The notes beneath the pieces are model-generated. The model worked only from the letters and a program-made list of their open reading frames with translations. It ran no database searches and was not told the origin of the DNA. Shown here piece after piece: positions 8,612 to 18,671 of a stretch of 64,000 nt of DNA. A program made the position numbers and the translations under genes. Numbering within the stretch: the stretch's first letter is position 1; each line of letters starts with the position of its first letter. Origin of the DNA: a virus; IMG/VR virus record IMGVR_UViG_3300033994_001671, positions 1-64,000 of that record; one strand, given 5' to 3'.

Positions 8612-10483
8612 ATGATATCATATACTACAAGGGATTTTCAGGCAATTAGATTAGAGTTAATAAATTATGTTAGAACTTATTATCCTGATTTAATTCAAAA
8701 CGTAAATGATGCTTCTGTTTTTTCTGTATTACTTGACTTAAACGCTGCGGTTACTGATAACTTAAATTATCATATTGATAGAAGTTTACAAGAAAGTGTT
8801 TTACAATTTGCACAACAACCAAGTTCACTTTATAATATTGCTCGAACTTATGGATTAAAAATTCCTGGAATGAGACCATCGATTTCATTGGTTGATTTTT
8901 CAATACAAGTTCCACCTTTTGGTGACGCTCCTGCTGTACAATCTAGTACAGGTACATTACAACCACCAGACTCTGCTTATTTTGGAATTTTAGCTAAAGG
9001 TAGTCAGGTAATTGGTGCTGGTCAAACTTTTGAAACTTTATACGATGTTGATTTTGGTAATGATTTTAATAGTGAAGGAATGGTTAACAGAACAGTAATT
9101 CCTAACTTTAACGCTAATAATATATTAATTAACTATACAATTACAAAAAGAGAAGTTGTTATTAATGGTATTACAAAAGTATTTAAGAGAGTTATTAATA
9201 CTCCTGAAACAAGACCATTTTTTGAATTTTTCTTACCTGAAAAAAACGTATTGGGTGTAACTGGTGTAATCTTAAAAGACGGTACTAATTACAACAACAT
9301 TCCTTCAGCACAAGAGTTTATGGATACTACAAACTTAACTAATAAGTGGTTTGAAGTTGAGGCTTTAGCTCAGGACAATATTTTTATCGAAGACCCAACA
9401 AAACCACAGGATGAAACAGGTATTAAGGTTGGTCGTTATTATAAAACAAACCAAAAGTTTATTACTGAATATACACCACAAGGATTTTTAAAATTAACTT
9501 TTGGTGGTGGAAATACATCCTCAGATGAACTATTAAGACAATTTACTACTAATGGTACTCCTTTAGACATATCGAAATATCAAAATAACTATTCTTTAGG
9601 TTCAACACTTAAAGGTAATTCAACATTATTTGTTCAGTATCGTGTTGGAGGTGGATTGGTAAGTAATCTTGGACCTGGTTCAATTACTCAACTTGGAACT
9701 GTGAACTTTAATGTATATGGTAGTGACCAAAATAAAGTTACTGCAGTAATTAATTCTTTATCTTGTAACAACATATTACCATCAATTGGTGGTGCAAATT
9801 ATCCAAGCATTGAAGAAATTAGAAATTTAATAACATTTAACTTTGCCGCACAAAACAGAGCGGTAACTATTAATGATTACGAAGCGATTATTAGAAAAAT
9901 GCCTTCAAGATTTGGAGCACCTGCTAAAGTTGCAATTACTGAGGTTGATAATAAAATAAACGTACAAATTTTGTCATACGATTCTACAGGAGCGTTAACT
10001 GAAGTAGTATCTGGTACAATAAAAAATAATATTGCAACTTATTTGTCAAATTACAGAATGATGAATGATTATATCCAAGTTCTTTCGGCTCAAGTAATTG
10101 ATTTAGCGTTTGACATTTTTATTGTACTTAATAGTTCACAAAATCAGGGTGTTGTAATTTCAAATATAATATCAAGGATTAATACTTATATGAGTCCAAG
10201 TAATCGAGGTATGGGTGAAAATCTTTATATATCACAATTAAGAGCGTTAATACAAAGTGAAGAAGGTGTTATTACTGTTGCATCTATAAATGTGTATAAC
10301 CGAGTTGGTGGATTATATTCATCATCACAAGTTTCTCAATCATATTCTAATACAACAACAAAAGAAATTAAGGTTATAGAAGATACTATTTACGCAGAAC
10401 CAAATCAAATTTTTAATATTAGATTCCCTGATAAGGACATTAAAGTGTCAGTTAAAAATCTAACAACAGTTAATTTCAGTTAA
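8612..10483 (+). CDS. Baseplate wedge protein, gp6/J-like
   Basis: 623-aa protein matching baseplate J/gp6 proteins, which form the wedge ring that holds the baseplate together. Evidence is the N-terminal TTRDFQAIRLELINYVRTYY segment followed by DASVFSVLLDLNAA and NYHIDRSLQES, typical of the gp6 head domain; the J-like region near 400-450 (NYPSIEEIRNLITFNFAAQN, then RAVTINDYEAIIRKM); and a C-terminal domain with MSPSNRGMGENLYISQLRALI. T4 gp6 is 660 aa. It follows gp25 by 4 bases. No membrane segment or signal. Confidence 0.87.
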   Translation: MISYTTRDFQAIRLELINYVRTYYPDLIQNVNDASVFSVLLDLNAAVTDNLNYHIDRSLQESVLQFAQQPSSLYNIARTYGLKIPGMRPSISLVDFSIQVPPFGDAPAVQSSTGTLQPPDSAYFGILAKGSQVIGAGQTFETLYDVDFGNDFNSEGMVNRTVIPNFNANNILINYTITKREVVINGITKVFKRVINTPETRPFFEFFLPEKNVLGVTGVILKDGTNYNNIPSAQEFMDTTNLTNKWFEVEALAQDNIFIEDPTKPQDETGIKVGRYYKTNQKFITEYTPQGFLKLTFGGGNTSSDELLRQFTTNGTPLDISKYQNNYSLGSTLKGNSTLFVQYRVGGGLVSNLGPGSITQLGTVNFNVYGSDQNKVTAVINSLSCNNILPSIGGANYPSIEEIRNLITFNFAAQNRAVTINDYEAIIRKMPSRFGAPAKVAITEVDNKINVQILSYDSTGALTEVVSGTIKNNIATYLSNYRMMNDYIQVLSAQVIDLAFDIFIVLNSSQNQGVVISNIISRINTYMSPSNRGMGENLYISQLRALIQSEEGVITVASINVYNRVGGLYSSSQVSQSYSNTTTKEIKVIEDTIYAEPNQIFNIRFPDKDIKVSVKNLTTVNFS

Positions 10484-10505
10484 CATCATTTATTTTTTGA
10501 AAATC

Positions 10506-10534
10506 GTGTGTAAACTATTTATTAAAAAACACAC
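10506..10534 (+). promoter_or_regulatory. Inverted repeat abutting the start of the 1865-aa gene
   Basis: GTGTGT (10506-10511) and ACACAC (10529-10534) flank a 17-base spacer containing a TATTTAT (10516-10522); the ATG at 10535 follows immediately. In RNA this would be a six-base stem ending exactly at the start codon; in DNA it could be an operator around the promoter core. Short, so modest confidence. Confidence 0.35.
10516..10522 (+). promoter_or_regulatory. TATTTAT element upstream of the 1865-aa structural gene
   Basis: Exact TATTTAT, 12 bases before the ATG at 10535, inside a small inverted repeat. Candidate late promoter core. Confidence 0.45.
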
Positions 10535-13500
10535 ATGTCTTCATCTTACAGAATTAGAACAGAGTTAGGGATTGATAAAGTAATTCAGGTAAAACTTGAA
10601 CAAAATTTTGACACACTTGAATTATTGTCTTTATCAATTAATCCAAATGATACTTACATTAGAGCTTGTGCTGACTATGGGGTGGTTGTTGGTAGAGTTT
10701 TCTGCAATAACGGATTTGGTTTACCTAACGCTAAAATATCTATTTTTATTGCTTTAGATGAGGCAGACATCAATGATACTGTAATTAGTACATTATATCC
10801 ATACAGAACAATTAATGACGTTAATGAAGATGGTTACAAATACAATTTATTACCTTATACACCCTCTTACACAGGACACATTCCTGTTGGGACTTTTCCT
10901 GATAGAAATGACGCTTTAACTAATAAGTCGGTAATTCAGGTTTACGACAAGTATTTTAAGTTTGTTGTTACCACAAATGGTTCGGGTGACTTTATGATAT
11001 TAGGTGTACCACCAGGACAGCATACTTTATTTATGCAAGTTGATTTGTCCGATATTGGTGAGTTTTCATTTACACCTGCGGATTTAATTAGAATTGGTAG
11101 AGCAACTGAATCACAAGTTAACGGGGCTCAGTTTAAGTTTTCTGAAAATTATAGTGAACTACCTCAAATTGTGACAATATCAAAAACAGTTCAAGTTGCA
11201 CCATTTTATGGTGAACAAGAAACTTGTGATTATTATATTGCAAGAACTGACTTTGACTTAACTGCTGAAGCTCAAGTTACTATTTTACCTACAGCAGTTT
11301 TTATGGGTTCATTGGTTTCAACAGTTGATGAAACTAAATTAGGGTATAATAATATCTATGACAAATGTAAAATCCCAAAAACAATGGGTGACTTGTGTGA
11401 CTTGACTTCAGGTCCTGGGCAAATATTGGCGATAAGACAAAGTTATAGAACTGATAGTGACGGATTACCGATATTGGAAACAGTTGAATTAGAAAATGGT
11501 GGTAAAGTAATTGATGAAAATGGAGCTTGGTTACTAGAAGTTCCAATGAACCTTGATTATGTTTATACCGATGAAGAGGGTAATCAACAAATAACACAAA
11601 ATCCTGAAGTTGGTATACCGACAAAAGGTAAGTACAGATTTAAAGTAAAATGGGAACAAGGCCCTGAAATTTCCGAACCTACTAAAAGAGCTTATTTTTT
11701 AGTTCCAAATATTAAAGAATATGGTTGGACTAATTCAGACGACCCATATTTGGATTACCAATTTAATGAACAGATTGGTATTCCTGTATCTATTTTCATA
11801 CCATCAAATTCTCCAAATGAGAATGGTGAGTATGTTTATTTATCAGACGCAGGTTTAAATCCTAATGAAACTAATCGAGTGTATAGATTAACAGGTACGT
11901 TAAATGTTGAAAACTTTCAAATATATTACTCTGATGGTACTCAATATCTTTCACAAAATATATATCCGCAAGATTTTACATCTTTATATTTTGTTTATGA
12001 TAGAATAGATGATGGTTCAGATGCAATCATCAACTTCTTAAAAATTGATGAAGATAGATTTTTACTTGAACAGTCATATGCTTTTAGTTTAGATTGGACA
12101 GACTATGCTAATGTGTCAGCCGCAATTAATTGTGAAGATACATTTATGGAACTTAAATATAATAAAGTTTACACTGTTAGTCAGTTAATGGATAGATATG
12201 TTTCGGAAAGGAGACCGTGGAATACAACAGGTATTAAAAATATTTTAGATGATAAATGTACAGGTGAATATAACAAATTTCCAACCAATGATGCATTTTT
12301 TAGAGTAAATTTTACATATATAGTGTACAACATATTCTTTGAAATTTTCAGATATATCGCAATGATTTTAATGATTATTGCTCACATTTTGGGATTTCTA
12401 TGGTTAGTTGTCGGACCAATTTTGGCGACAATTGTTTCATTAATTCAAACTCTTGTTTATGGAATATGTGTTTCGTTAAATTGGATTAGAAGAAGATTTG
12501 GTAGACCTGAAAGAACATGTAATACACCAATAGATGTTAGTGCATTTTTTACAGGTAATCCTTTTAAAAATCTTGGTTTACCTTTATTATTGTATACTGA
12601 AGATGGTTGTGAAAGATGTAATTGTAGGTTAGATGACCAAAGAATTAATTTTGATTCTATTGGACAACCTAATTTATATACGTTACTTAATTCAAGTATT
12701 TTAATTGACTCAACCGATTTTACACTCTATCGTAGTGATAATGTTGAATCTGAGTATATATCTGGTTTATATGCTGGTGACGTAAATCCAAGTCAATATT
12801 TTGAGTATAATAGATTTCCGTGGGTTATTGCTGAAATTGAAGTTGAAGTTGAGGTTAACAATAACGGAGATACTGATATTAGAACATTAACTAACTCTCA
12901 TTTCTCAACGTCGCTACCTTATTCTGAATATTTAAATTCTTGGAACAATAAAGGTAGATATTTTGATGGTACTGATATTGAAACTGATTTTGGTCTTCCA
13001 ACTGACTTTTACGGTTCAACAAGAATGATAGTTTCAATTGAACCTGATTTTAACAATCCTCAAACAAAATATCATATGGATAATTTTACGGTATTGTTTA
13101 TTGACCCGTCGGCTAGTCCGTTAGAAGCTGGTAAGATAGTATCATTTCAGGATAGAGATATGTCAATTGACCCGAATTATTTTTCTGAACAAAGACAAGT
13201 ATATGCTACAGGTACAACAATTAATTTATCACATATTAATGTACAATGGACAAACCCTACAACGGGGCCTAACCAAGCTAGTCAAATGATGACAACGTAT
13301 AATATACCAGGATTTGATAGTTTACCTAAGACAACAGGTTTTCCATCTGACATTGAATATTTCCAAGTAATTACGGGATGGACAGTTGGTCAATATAAAG
13401 AAATTATAGGTAACCCTTTTGGTGGTAAATTTGGACTCTTATATAATTACAGTATGACTCATTATGAATATAGTACAGGTAATAATATTGCGGGGTATAA

Positions 13501-16132
13501 TGGAAGAATTAGGAGATTTGAGAATCCACAAAACATTATTGGAATATCTAATTTAATATCAAATATTGATGATTATCAAATTGTTGTTTTAATGAGAGGT
13601 GTTGATGTTCACTCACCTAGAGTAAAACAAAGAATTTATACTGACCCATTTTTTAATGCCTTTGGTTATGGTTATGGGTATGTTAATAACAATGGGTCTT
13701 TACCTCCATTAAATCAAGTTTTAGACAATCCAAGTGGTTATATTGAAGGTTATTACAAGTTAAATATACCCTTACAACCAAATGCGTATAATAATAAAAC
13801 TTGTACAAGACATAATCAACTGGGTACTAATACTGACGCTGACCAATGGGGTAGTACTGTATTTTATGATAGTTACGCCTTTTTATATAATACTAATTTA
13901 TTTTCAGCGTATATTACTAATATGTTAAATTACTATTCGTCTTTTGATATAACCACGTTTGGTCAAAATGGTAGTAATAGTCAAATACCACCTCAGTTTT
14001 CCGATGGTAGTTACAATCCATTATACTTGAATTTTGATAATGGTTATACTAGAAATAGTACGTTAAATTTTATGGGAGGTTATTTTAGTGTACAACAACA
14101 AAATCCTGCGAGTGGGGCAGGAAACTGTAGTTTACCAAAACCGGTAACTCCCGTTTATACTTTAAATTATTGGAACTTTCCTGAGTTATATAGTGGGAAT
14201 GGTTTAATTCCCTATCAAACATTAGAAGGACAGTCTTTGTATTATTTAAATATTGGTTATTCTTATTACAATTCAGATTGTGAATTTTGTAATGGAGGTC
14301 TCGGTGAACCATGTAGTTTACTAGTTAATAGTTACAGTAGTTTCCAAAGAGGCTTTATTTCACCTTCATACAATAGTACAAATTCATATGCTAATTCTAA
14401 CGCCAATGGATATACAATCTATTCAAGTATTAATATGAATAATAGTTCAAGAATTGTTGTAAGAACTGATAGGTTACCGACATCAACATCTGAGTCAATT
14501 AATGGTGGTAATAGTTACTTGATGCACCAAAACCCAACATTTGCAATTTTCCAATACAACGACTCTGGTGAACAATCTGAACTAACTAATGTAACACAAC
14601 AAGCATTTTCAATTAATGATAGTACAAATCAATTTTTACCTTATGCTGAAGTCGCTGACTCTTTAGCTGATTGTGAAAAGGCGGTAATGTTAAAGTGTTA
14701 TGAGTTAATTAATGGAGTGCCCACTATAAAACCTGATTGTGAGGAATTAATGAACCCAACATCGAGCAATAAAAAATTCTTTAATTATGGTACAGGATGT
14801 TATAATTTAGTTTCAAAATTAATTGCAACTATTCCTGATGACATAAGGTCGATTGTTGAATGGTCACAAAGAGTTAAAGTTAATAATGCGGTATGTTTCA
14901 ATGTGTTTTCCCATTCATTTTCAAATCAATGGATAAATGGTACTTTATACGCTTATCCATTCAACAATAAAAGAGTATTTACTGGTTCTGATAATAGACC
15001 GTACAGTATCTTTTGTAAGGATACAATATACTTCCATGAAACAAGTAATAATTTTTATTACAGAAGTTCTCCTTGGTCAGTGACTGAAGGATTTATTGGT
15101 AAAAATAATACAACTTTTGGTAACACTATTGACTTTGGAAATTATAAATTTTTACAGTCACCTACAACAATTTTAGATTTAGGGCCTAAAGCTTATTTCA
15201 TTCAGGAGTTAGTAAATAATGATGACTATGATGGTTATATTGTTTCTAAAATTAAATCTACAAGTTACAATAATGTTTCTGAAATTTTGAATTTGTTTAT
15301 ATTAAGTCGTTTAGTTAATCCAAATTTTTTACAATTTTTAATACCATCGACACCGGGTGTGAATGAAGGTTCGGACGACCCAACCGTAAGAGGTTTCTTT
15401 AAAAATAGAAGATGGGAAAATAACAATACTAGTACATTACCTGCATTAGTTGATGCTGATTATGCTCAGATGATATCAATTAACTCTGAGTTTGGTATAA
15501 TACCATTTAGTGTTTCTAATTACGCTCAAACAGTAGATTCAGTATACCAACCTGTAATTTTAGGTGACGAAAATAATTTCCCATTTTTTGGATTGTTATT
15601 AACAGGTATTACCCAAGATAGAGATTATATATCACCAAGACGAACTATATGGAATCCACAGGCAACTATTGATACCCCACAACAATATAATTTTACTGAA
15701 ATTCCTGTTAAGTCACAAGAAGTACCATTTTATTTATGGAAACTTATAAAAATGAATAATGAAGAGACTGGACAACCTATGGACTATGGGACAATTTTTG
15801 GTTCACAAAATAATAATTGGGTGACAAACTATCCTGATTCAACAGGGGAGTTTAATAATTCATTCTTCCAATACAAATATCAAAAATTAGATAGATTTAA
15901 TAATGCTAGTCGATATTTTCAGGTGGATGGAAACTTGGCGGCTAATTATAGAGGGACTTTAATAAACTTTGACTCAAATAATGTACCAACAGATACAATA
16001 CCGACTCAAAACTTTAATCCTCAATTTTTAGTAGGTGCTCCAAACCACTTCTATTTTGGATTAAAAAGAGGTGGAAGTGCGTTAGATAGATTTTTAATAA
16101 AATACGTAAATACAGAAGAAGTAATTGAATGA
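10535..16132 (+). CDS. Very large tail/baseplate structural protein with internal hydrophobic hairpin
   Basis: 1865-aa protein of unknown exact role, placed immediately after gp6 and thus probably a baseplate or tail component. About residues 45-175 resemble a carboxypeptidase-regulatory-like beta-sandwich (VVVGRVFCNNGFGLPNAKIS, later GDFMILGVPPGQHTLF). Residues about 593-652 are a long hydrophobic stretch (IFFEIFRYIAMILMIIAHIL, then GFLWLVVGPILATIVSLIQT) ending in a basic WIRRRFG, which looks like two membrane-spanning helices; a Cys cluster (DGCERCNC) follows. The rest is Asn/Tyr/Thr-rich beta-type sequence. It is too large and too beta-rich for a normal tape measure. The hydrophobic hairpin suggests membrane contact or penetration during DNA entry. 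Its stop overlaps the TTG start of the next gene. Confidence 0.8.
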   Translation: MSSSYRIRTELGIDKVIQVKLEQNFDTLELLSLSINPNDTYIRACADYGVVVGRVFCNNGFGLPNAKISIFIALDEADINDTVISTLYPYRTINDVNEDGYKYNLLPYTPSYTGHIPVGTFPDRNDALTNKSVIQVYDKYFKFVVTTNGSGDFMILGVPPGQHTLFMQVDLSDIGEFSFTPADLIRIGRATESQVNGAQFKFSENYSELPQIVTISKTVQVAPFYGEQETCDYYIARTDFDLTAEAQVTILPTAVFMGSLVSTVDETKLGYNNIYDKCKIPKTMGDLCDLTSGPGQILAIRQSYRTDSDGLPILETVELENGGKVIDENGAWLLEVPMNLDYVYTDEEGNQQITQNPEVGIPTKGKYRFKVKWEQGPEISEPTKRAYFLVPNIKEYGWTNSDDPYLDYQFNEQIGIPVSIFIPSNSPNENGEYVYLSDAGLNPNETNRVYRLTGTLNVENFQIYYSDGTQYLSQNIYPQDFTSLYFVYDRIDDGSDAIINFLKIDEDRFLLEQSYAFSLDWTDYANVSAAINCEDTFMELKYNKVYTVSQLMDRYVSERRPWNTTGIKNILDDKCTGEYNKFPTNDAFFRVNFTYIVYNIFFEIFRYIAMILMIIAHILGFLWLVVGPILATIVSLIQTLVYGICVSLNWIRRRFGRPERTCNTPIDVSAFFTGNPFKNLGLPLLLYTEDGCERCNCRLDDQRINFDSIGQPNLYTLLNSSILIDSTDFTLYRSDNVESEYISGLYAGDVNPSQYFEYNRFPWVIAEIEVEVEVNNNGDTDIRTLTNSHFSTSLPYSEYLNSWNNKGRYFDGTDIETDFGLPTDFYGSTRMIVSIEPDFNNPQTKYHMDNFTVLFIDPSASPLEAGKIVSFQDRDMSIDPNYFSEQRQVYATGTTINLSHINVQWTNPTTGPNQASQMMTTYNIPGFDSLPKTTGFPSDIEYFQVITGWTVGQYKEIIGNPFGGKFGLLYNYSMTHYEYSTGNNIAGYNGRIRRFENPQNIIGISNLISNIDDYQIVVLMRGVDVHSPRVKQRIYTDPFFNAFGYGYGYVNNNGSLPPLNQVLDNPSGYIEGYYKLNIPLQPNAYNNKTCTRHNQLGTNTDADQWGSTVFYDSYAFLYNTNLFSAYITNMLNYYSSFDITTFGQNGSNSQIPPQFSDGSYNPLYLNFDNGYTRNSTLNFMGGYFSVQQQNPASGAGNCSLPKPVTPVYTLNYWNFPELYSGNGLIPYQTLEGQSLYYLNIGYSYYNSDCEFCNGGLGEPCSLLVNSYSSFQRGFISPSYNSTNSYANSNANGYTIYSSINMNNSSRIVVRTDRLPTSTSESINGGNSYLMHQNPTFAIFQYNDSGEQSELTNVTQQAFSINDSTNQFLPYAEVADSLADCEKAVMLKCYELINGVPTIKPDCEELMNPTSSNKKFFNYGTGCYNLVSKLIATIPDDIRSIVEWSQRVKVNNAVCFNVFSHSFSNQWINGTLYAYPFNNKRVFTGSDNRPYSIFCKDTIYFHETSNNFYYRSSPWSVTEGFIGKNNTTFGNTIDFGNYKFLQSPTTILDLGPKAYFIQELVNNDDYDGYIVSKIKSTSYNNVSEILNLFILSRLVNPNFLQFLIPSTPGVNEGSDDPTVRGFFKNRRWENNNTSTLPALVDADYAQMISINSEFGIIPFSVSNYAQTVDSVYQPVILGDENNFPFFGLLLTGITQDRDYISPRRTIWNPQATIDTPQQYNFTEIPVKSQEVPFYLWKLIKMNNEETGQPMDYGTIFGSQNNNWVTNYPDSTGEFNNSFFQYKYQKLDRFNNASRYFQVDGNLAANYRGTLINFDSNNVPTDTIPTQNFNPQFLVGAPNHFYFGLKRGGSALDRFLIKYVNTEEVIE

Positions 16133-17927
16133 TAATTTTCAAATATTAAAAGGTACCGCTAGGTATGCGAGTGCTCCCGACATTGATAGTAAAATCAATG
16201 TTACTTTAGATAGTACTCTGAAGGAACTTACTGAGTATGACAGAAATTTAGGAATTGATTTAGCCTTCAGATTTGATACTGAAAGACAACAATCAACAAT
16301 TTTTAATTTTACCTGTAAGTTTACTCTTCTTTTTGAAAACGCTTATTCAGGATTAACACAACCAATTACAAATCCGTATTCACCAATCAATAGAAATTTA
16401 TATTATGTAAGTCCTGAAACGTATAGAATTTTACAAAACAGTAATCCTGACCCTAGTTTTGAAATTGCTTGGGCTGGTTTACCACAATATCATGAGTTTG
16501 AGTTTATAAGAACGGATTATAATGTTCCTGGATATACAACCATTCAAAATAACCAAACTCCACATGTACCATTTAATACTTTAGAGGCAACGTTTTACAA
16601 TTGGTTTTTTTATCTAACATATCCTTTTGAAAGTGATTATACAAAACAATTACAAATTTTATTAGATGATGGTAATACTTTTGATTGGATTATTGGGAAT
16701 GGAATTCCATTTGTAGTAAGTAATGAATTTATAAATGGTAAACCTGTAATTCAATTTACGTGTCCATTTAATCATAATTTAAGTGAAGGTGATAGTGTTG
16801 AATTAACAATTTCTTGTAACACTAATAATACCTTTGATGTTTATACTTTAGGTGATTCATATGCGAATAATCAAGATAGAATATTCACAATATATAATTT
16901 AGGTTATGCTGATTGTGGTAATTTTTATGATGGGGCAATTGGATTAATGAAACGAATTACAACTAAAGGTAATCCTGAATCAAAATCAAAATATTATGTA
17001 AGAAGACACAAAGTTATTACAAGTTATAATGATTCAGAATTAACAAAAACAGGTTTTGAAAATAATCCATTCGGTACAAACACAAAATATGAGTCAAAAG
17101 CTTTAACTCCAAATTTGAGTCCAAGAATTTCAATAAAAGAAGGTTCACAAAGTTATAACTTATCATTTAAAAACGATGTTGATATAAATAACCTTTTAGA
17201 TAATTTAAATAGACCTGTTACTGAATTTTATACAACAGTAGTTAATAGAGGATATTTTGGATTTTTTAATAAACCAATTGTTAATGGGGTAGGGTTAAAA
17301 CAGGGATGGGAGTTTAATCTTGGGCCAAATTTAAATACATGGTGGAACGATACAAACACGTTAGCGTTAACAAACGTTCAAACTAATTTCTATGATAAAA
17401 CATCACCTGGTGGTACAATTTTAAGATTTTATTATAATTTACCATATAATGTTGGAGATACTCTTGATGGGGATATTTGTGAATGGAATGATATGACACA
17501 AACTGAAACTGTTTTGTCTGAATATTACCAAAAAATAAATTTTAATCAAAAAATATTTAGAACATCACCTATTGGTGAGTCAAATCCAAATACTGAAGGT
17601 TATTATTATAAACCACACTATAAATTCCAAATAAGGGTTTTTTCAGATTATGTTGAACAAAGTGACGAAAGTAATCCTCAAAATTTTCCTTTAGTTAATT
17701 TACCTACTTACGCTTTCTTTTCAAGTTACAATAATGATTTCAGATGGAGAGATATATATCCTTATGGTTTCATTGATGATATTGGACGAGGTGTTGATAG
17801 GCCTTTTTTAAATAACAAACATTACGTACATGAAAACTTCATTTTTAGATTAATACCTGAAGGAAGTAATGTAACTAATATAAACACTACACAAGTTAAC
17901 GACCCAATTACAGATGGTTGTGAATAA
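16125..17927 (+). CDS. Tail/baseplate structural protein, unknown
   Basis: 600-aa protein with no family that I recognise; rich in Asn, Tyr, Phe and Thr, beta-type, no signal peptide. The only start that covers the frame is a TTG at 16125, overlapping the previous stop in TTGAATGA; the nearby ATG at 16129 is in another frame and closes after six codons. Its first residues (NDNFQILKG) resemble those of the next gene (NNFKILK), suggesting a common N-terminal docking segment or ancient duplication. Overlaps at both ends indicate translational coupling with the neighbouring structural genes, so a stoichiometric virion role is inferred. Confidence 0.75.
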   Translation: MNDNFQILKGTARYASAPDIDSKINVTLDSTLKELTEYDRNLGIDLAFRFDTERQQSTIFNFTCKFTLLFENAYSGLTQPITNPYSPINRNLYYVSPETYRILQNSNPDPSFEIAWAGLPQYHEFEFIRTDYNVPGYTTIQNNQTPHVPFNTLEATFYNWFFYLTYPFESDYTKQLQILLDDGNTFDWIIGNGIPFVVSNEFINGKPVIQFTCPFNHNLSEGDSVELTISCNTNNTFDVYTLGDSYANNQDRIFTIYNLGYADCGNFYDGAIGLMKRITTKGNPESKSKYYVRRHKVITSYNDSELTKTGFENNPFGTNTKYESKALTPNLSPRISIKEGSQSYNLSFKNDVDINNLLDNLNRPVTEFYTTVVNRGYFGFFNKPIVNGVGLKQGWEFNLGPNLNTWWNDTNTLALTNVQTNFYDKTSPGGTILRFYYNLPYNVGDTLDGDICEWNDMTQTETVLSEYYQKINFNQKIFRTSPIGESNPNTEGYYYKPHYKFQIRVFSDYVEQSDESNPQNFPLVNLPTYAFFSSYNNDFRWRDIYPYGFIDDIGRGVDRPFLNNKHYVHENFIFRLIPEGSNVTNINTTQVNDPITDGCE

Positions 17928-18669
17928 TTTTAAAATATTAAAAACAAATATTGATAAGGGGATTAACATCCCAATCAATATAAATTGGGACTTTTTGGAT
18001 AGGGAAGACGCTCTTAATTTGTATGAGGAACAAATTATTACTGAAATAATTGGTGAACCTGAAAATTATGAAACTGCAAGATTTTCATATCCATATCCTT
18101 TTAGGTATGTTTTTAATTTTAAAAACAGTGGTGATACCGATTGGGTAAATAGTTATGTTGAATCGGGTAGATTTACACAACCTCAAGTTTTAAATAAGAC
18201 AACTGCGTTTATGAAATCATTCTTCAAGATTGATTTTTACGATAGTCAAAATACTTTAAGAAGACGAAATTTTCTAACTGTTATTTTAAATAAAAAAAAT
18301 GATACAACAGATGTTGATTTGGGAAATAATCAAGGAACGGGTAAACTATCAATACCTCGATATAGTTTGAACCCATTAACTAATCCTGAAGGTTTTTATC
18401 TTTATTGGTTTGAAAATCCTGAAATATTAAATTTAACAAAATTGTATATGACTGTTAAATTTTTTGATGGTTCTGATGGGACATTTACAACGTTTACCAC
18501 AAAAAAACAAACCGATTCATCGACACCTTATCGATTGACTACTGATTATTTTATGAGAGAAGTTAATTTTAATTTTACTCAACAGACATATACAATAAAT
18601 AATCTTAATTCACAAATTCCACTTTCAACAAATAATTGGTACGAGTATAAAAATCCACCTACAGTATAA
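17914..18669 (+). CDS. Tail/baseplate structural protein, unknown
   Basis: 251-aa protein, beta-rich and aromatic, unrecognised. An ATG at 17914 gives MVVNNFKILK, but a GTG at 17920 gives the same GTGAATAA start-stop overlap geometry as the gene before it and an N-terminus (NNFKILK) aligned with that paralogue; the true start may therefore be 17920. Ends 2 bases before the next ATG. Coupled translation and composition suggest a virion component assembled with its neighbours. Confidence 0.72.
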   Translation: MVVNNFKILKTNIDKGINIPININWDFLDREDALNLYEEQIITEIIGEPENYETARFSYPYPFRYVFNFKNSGDTDWVNSYVESGRFTQPQVLNKTTAFMKSFFKIDFYDSQNTLRRRNFLTVILNKKNDTTDVDLGNNQGTGKLSIPRYSLNPLTNPEGFYLYWFENPEILNLTKLYMTVKFFDGSDGTFTTFTTKKQTDSSTPYRLTTDYFMREVNFNFTQQTYTINNLNSQIPLSTNNWYEYKNPPTV

Positions 18670-18671
18670 AA

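Noticed and set aside
16129-16150. ATG start for the structural gene after 16132.
   Set aside because: That ATG is in another frame and meets a stop after six codons; the TTG at 16125 keeps the 600-codon frame.
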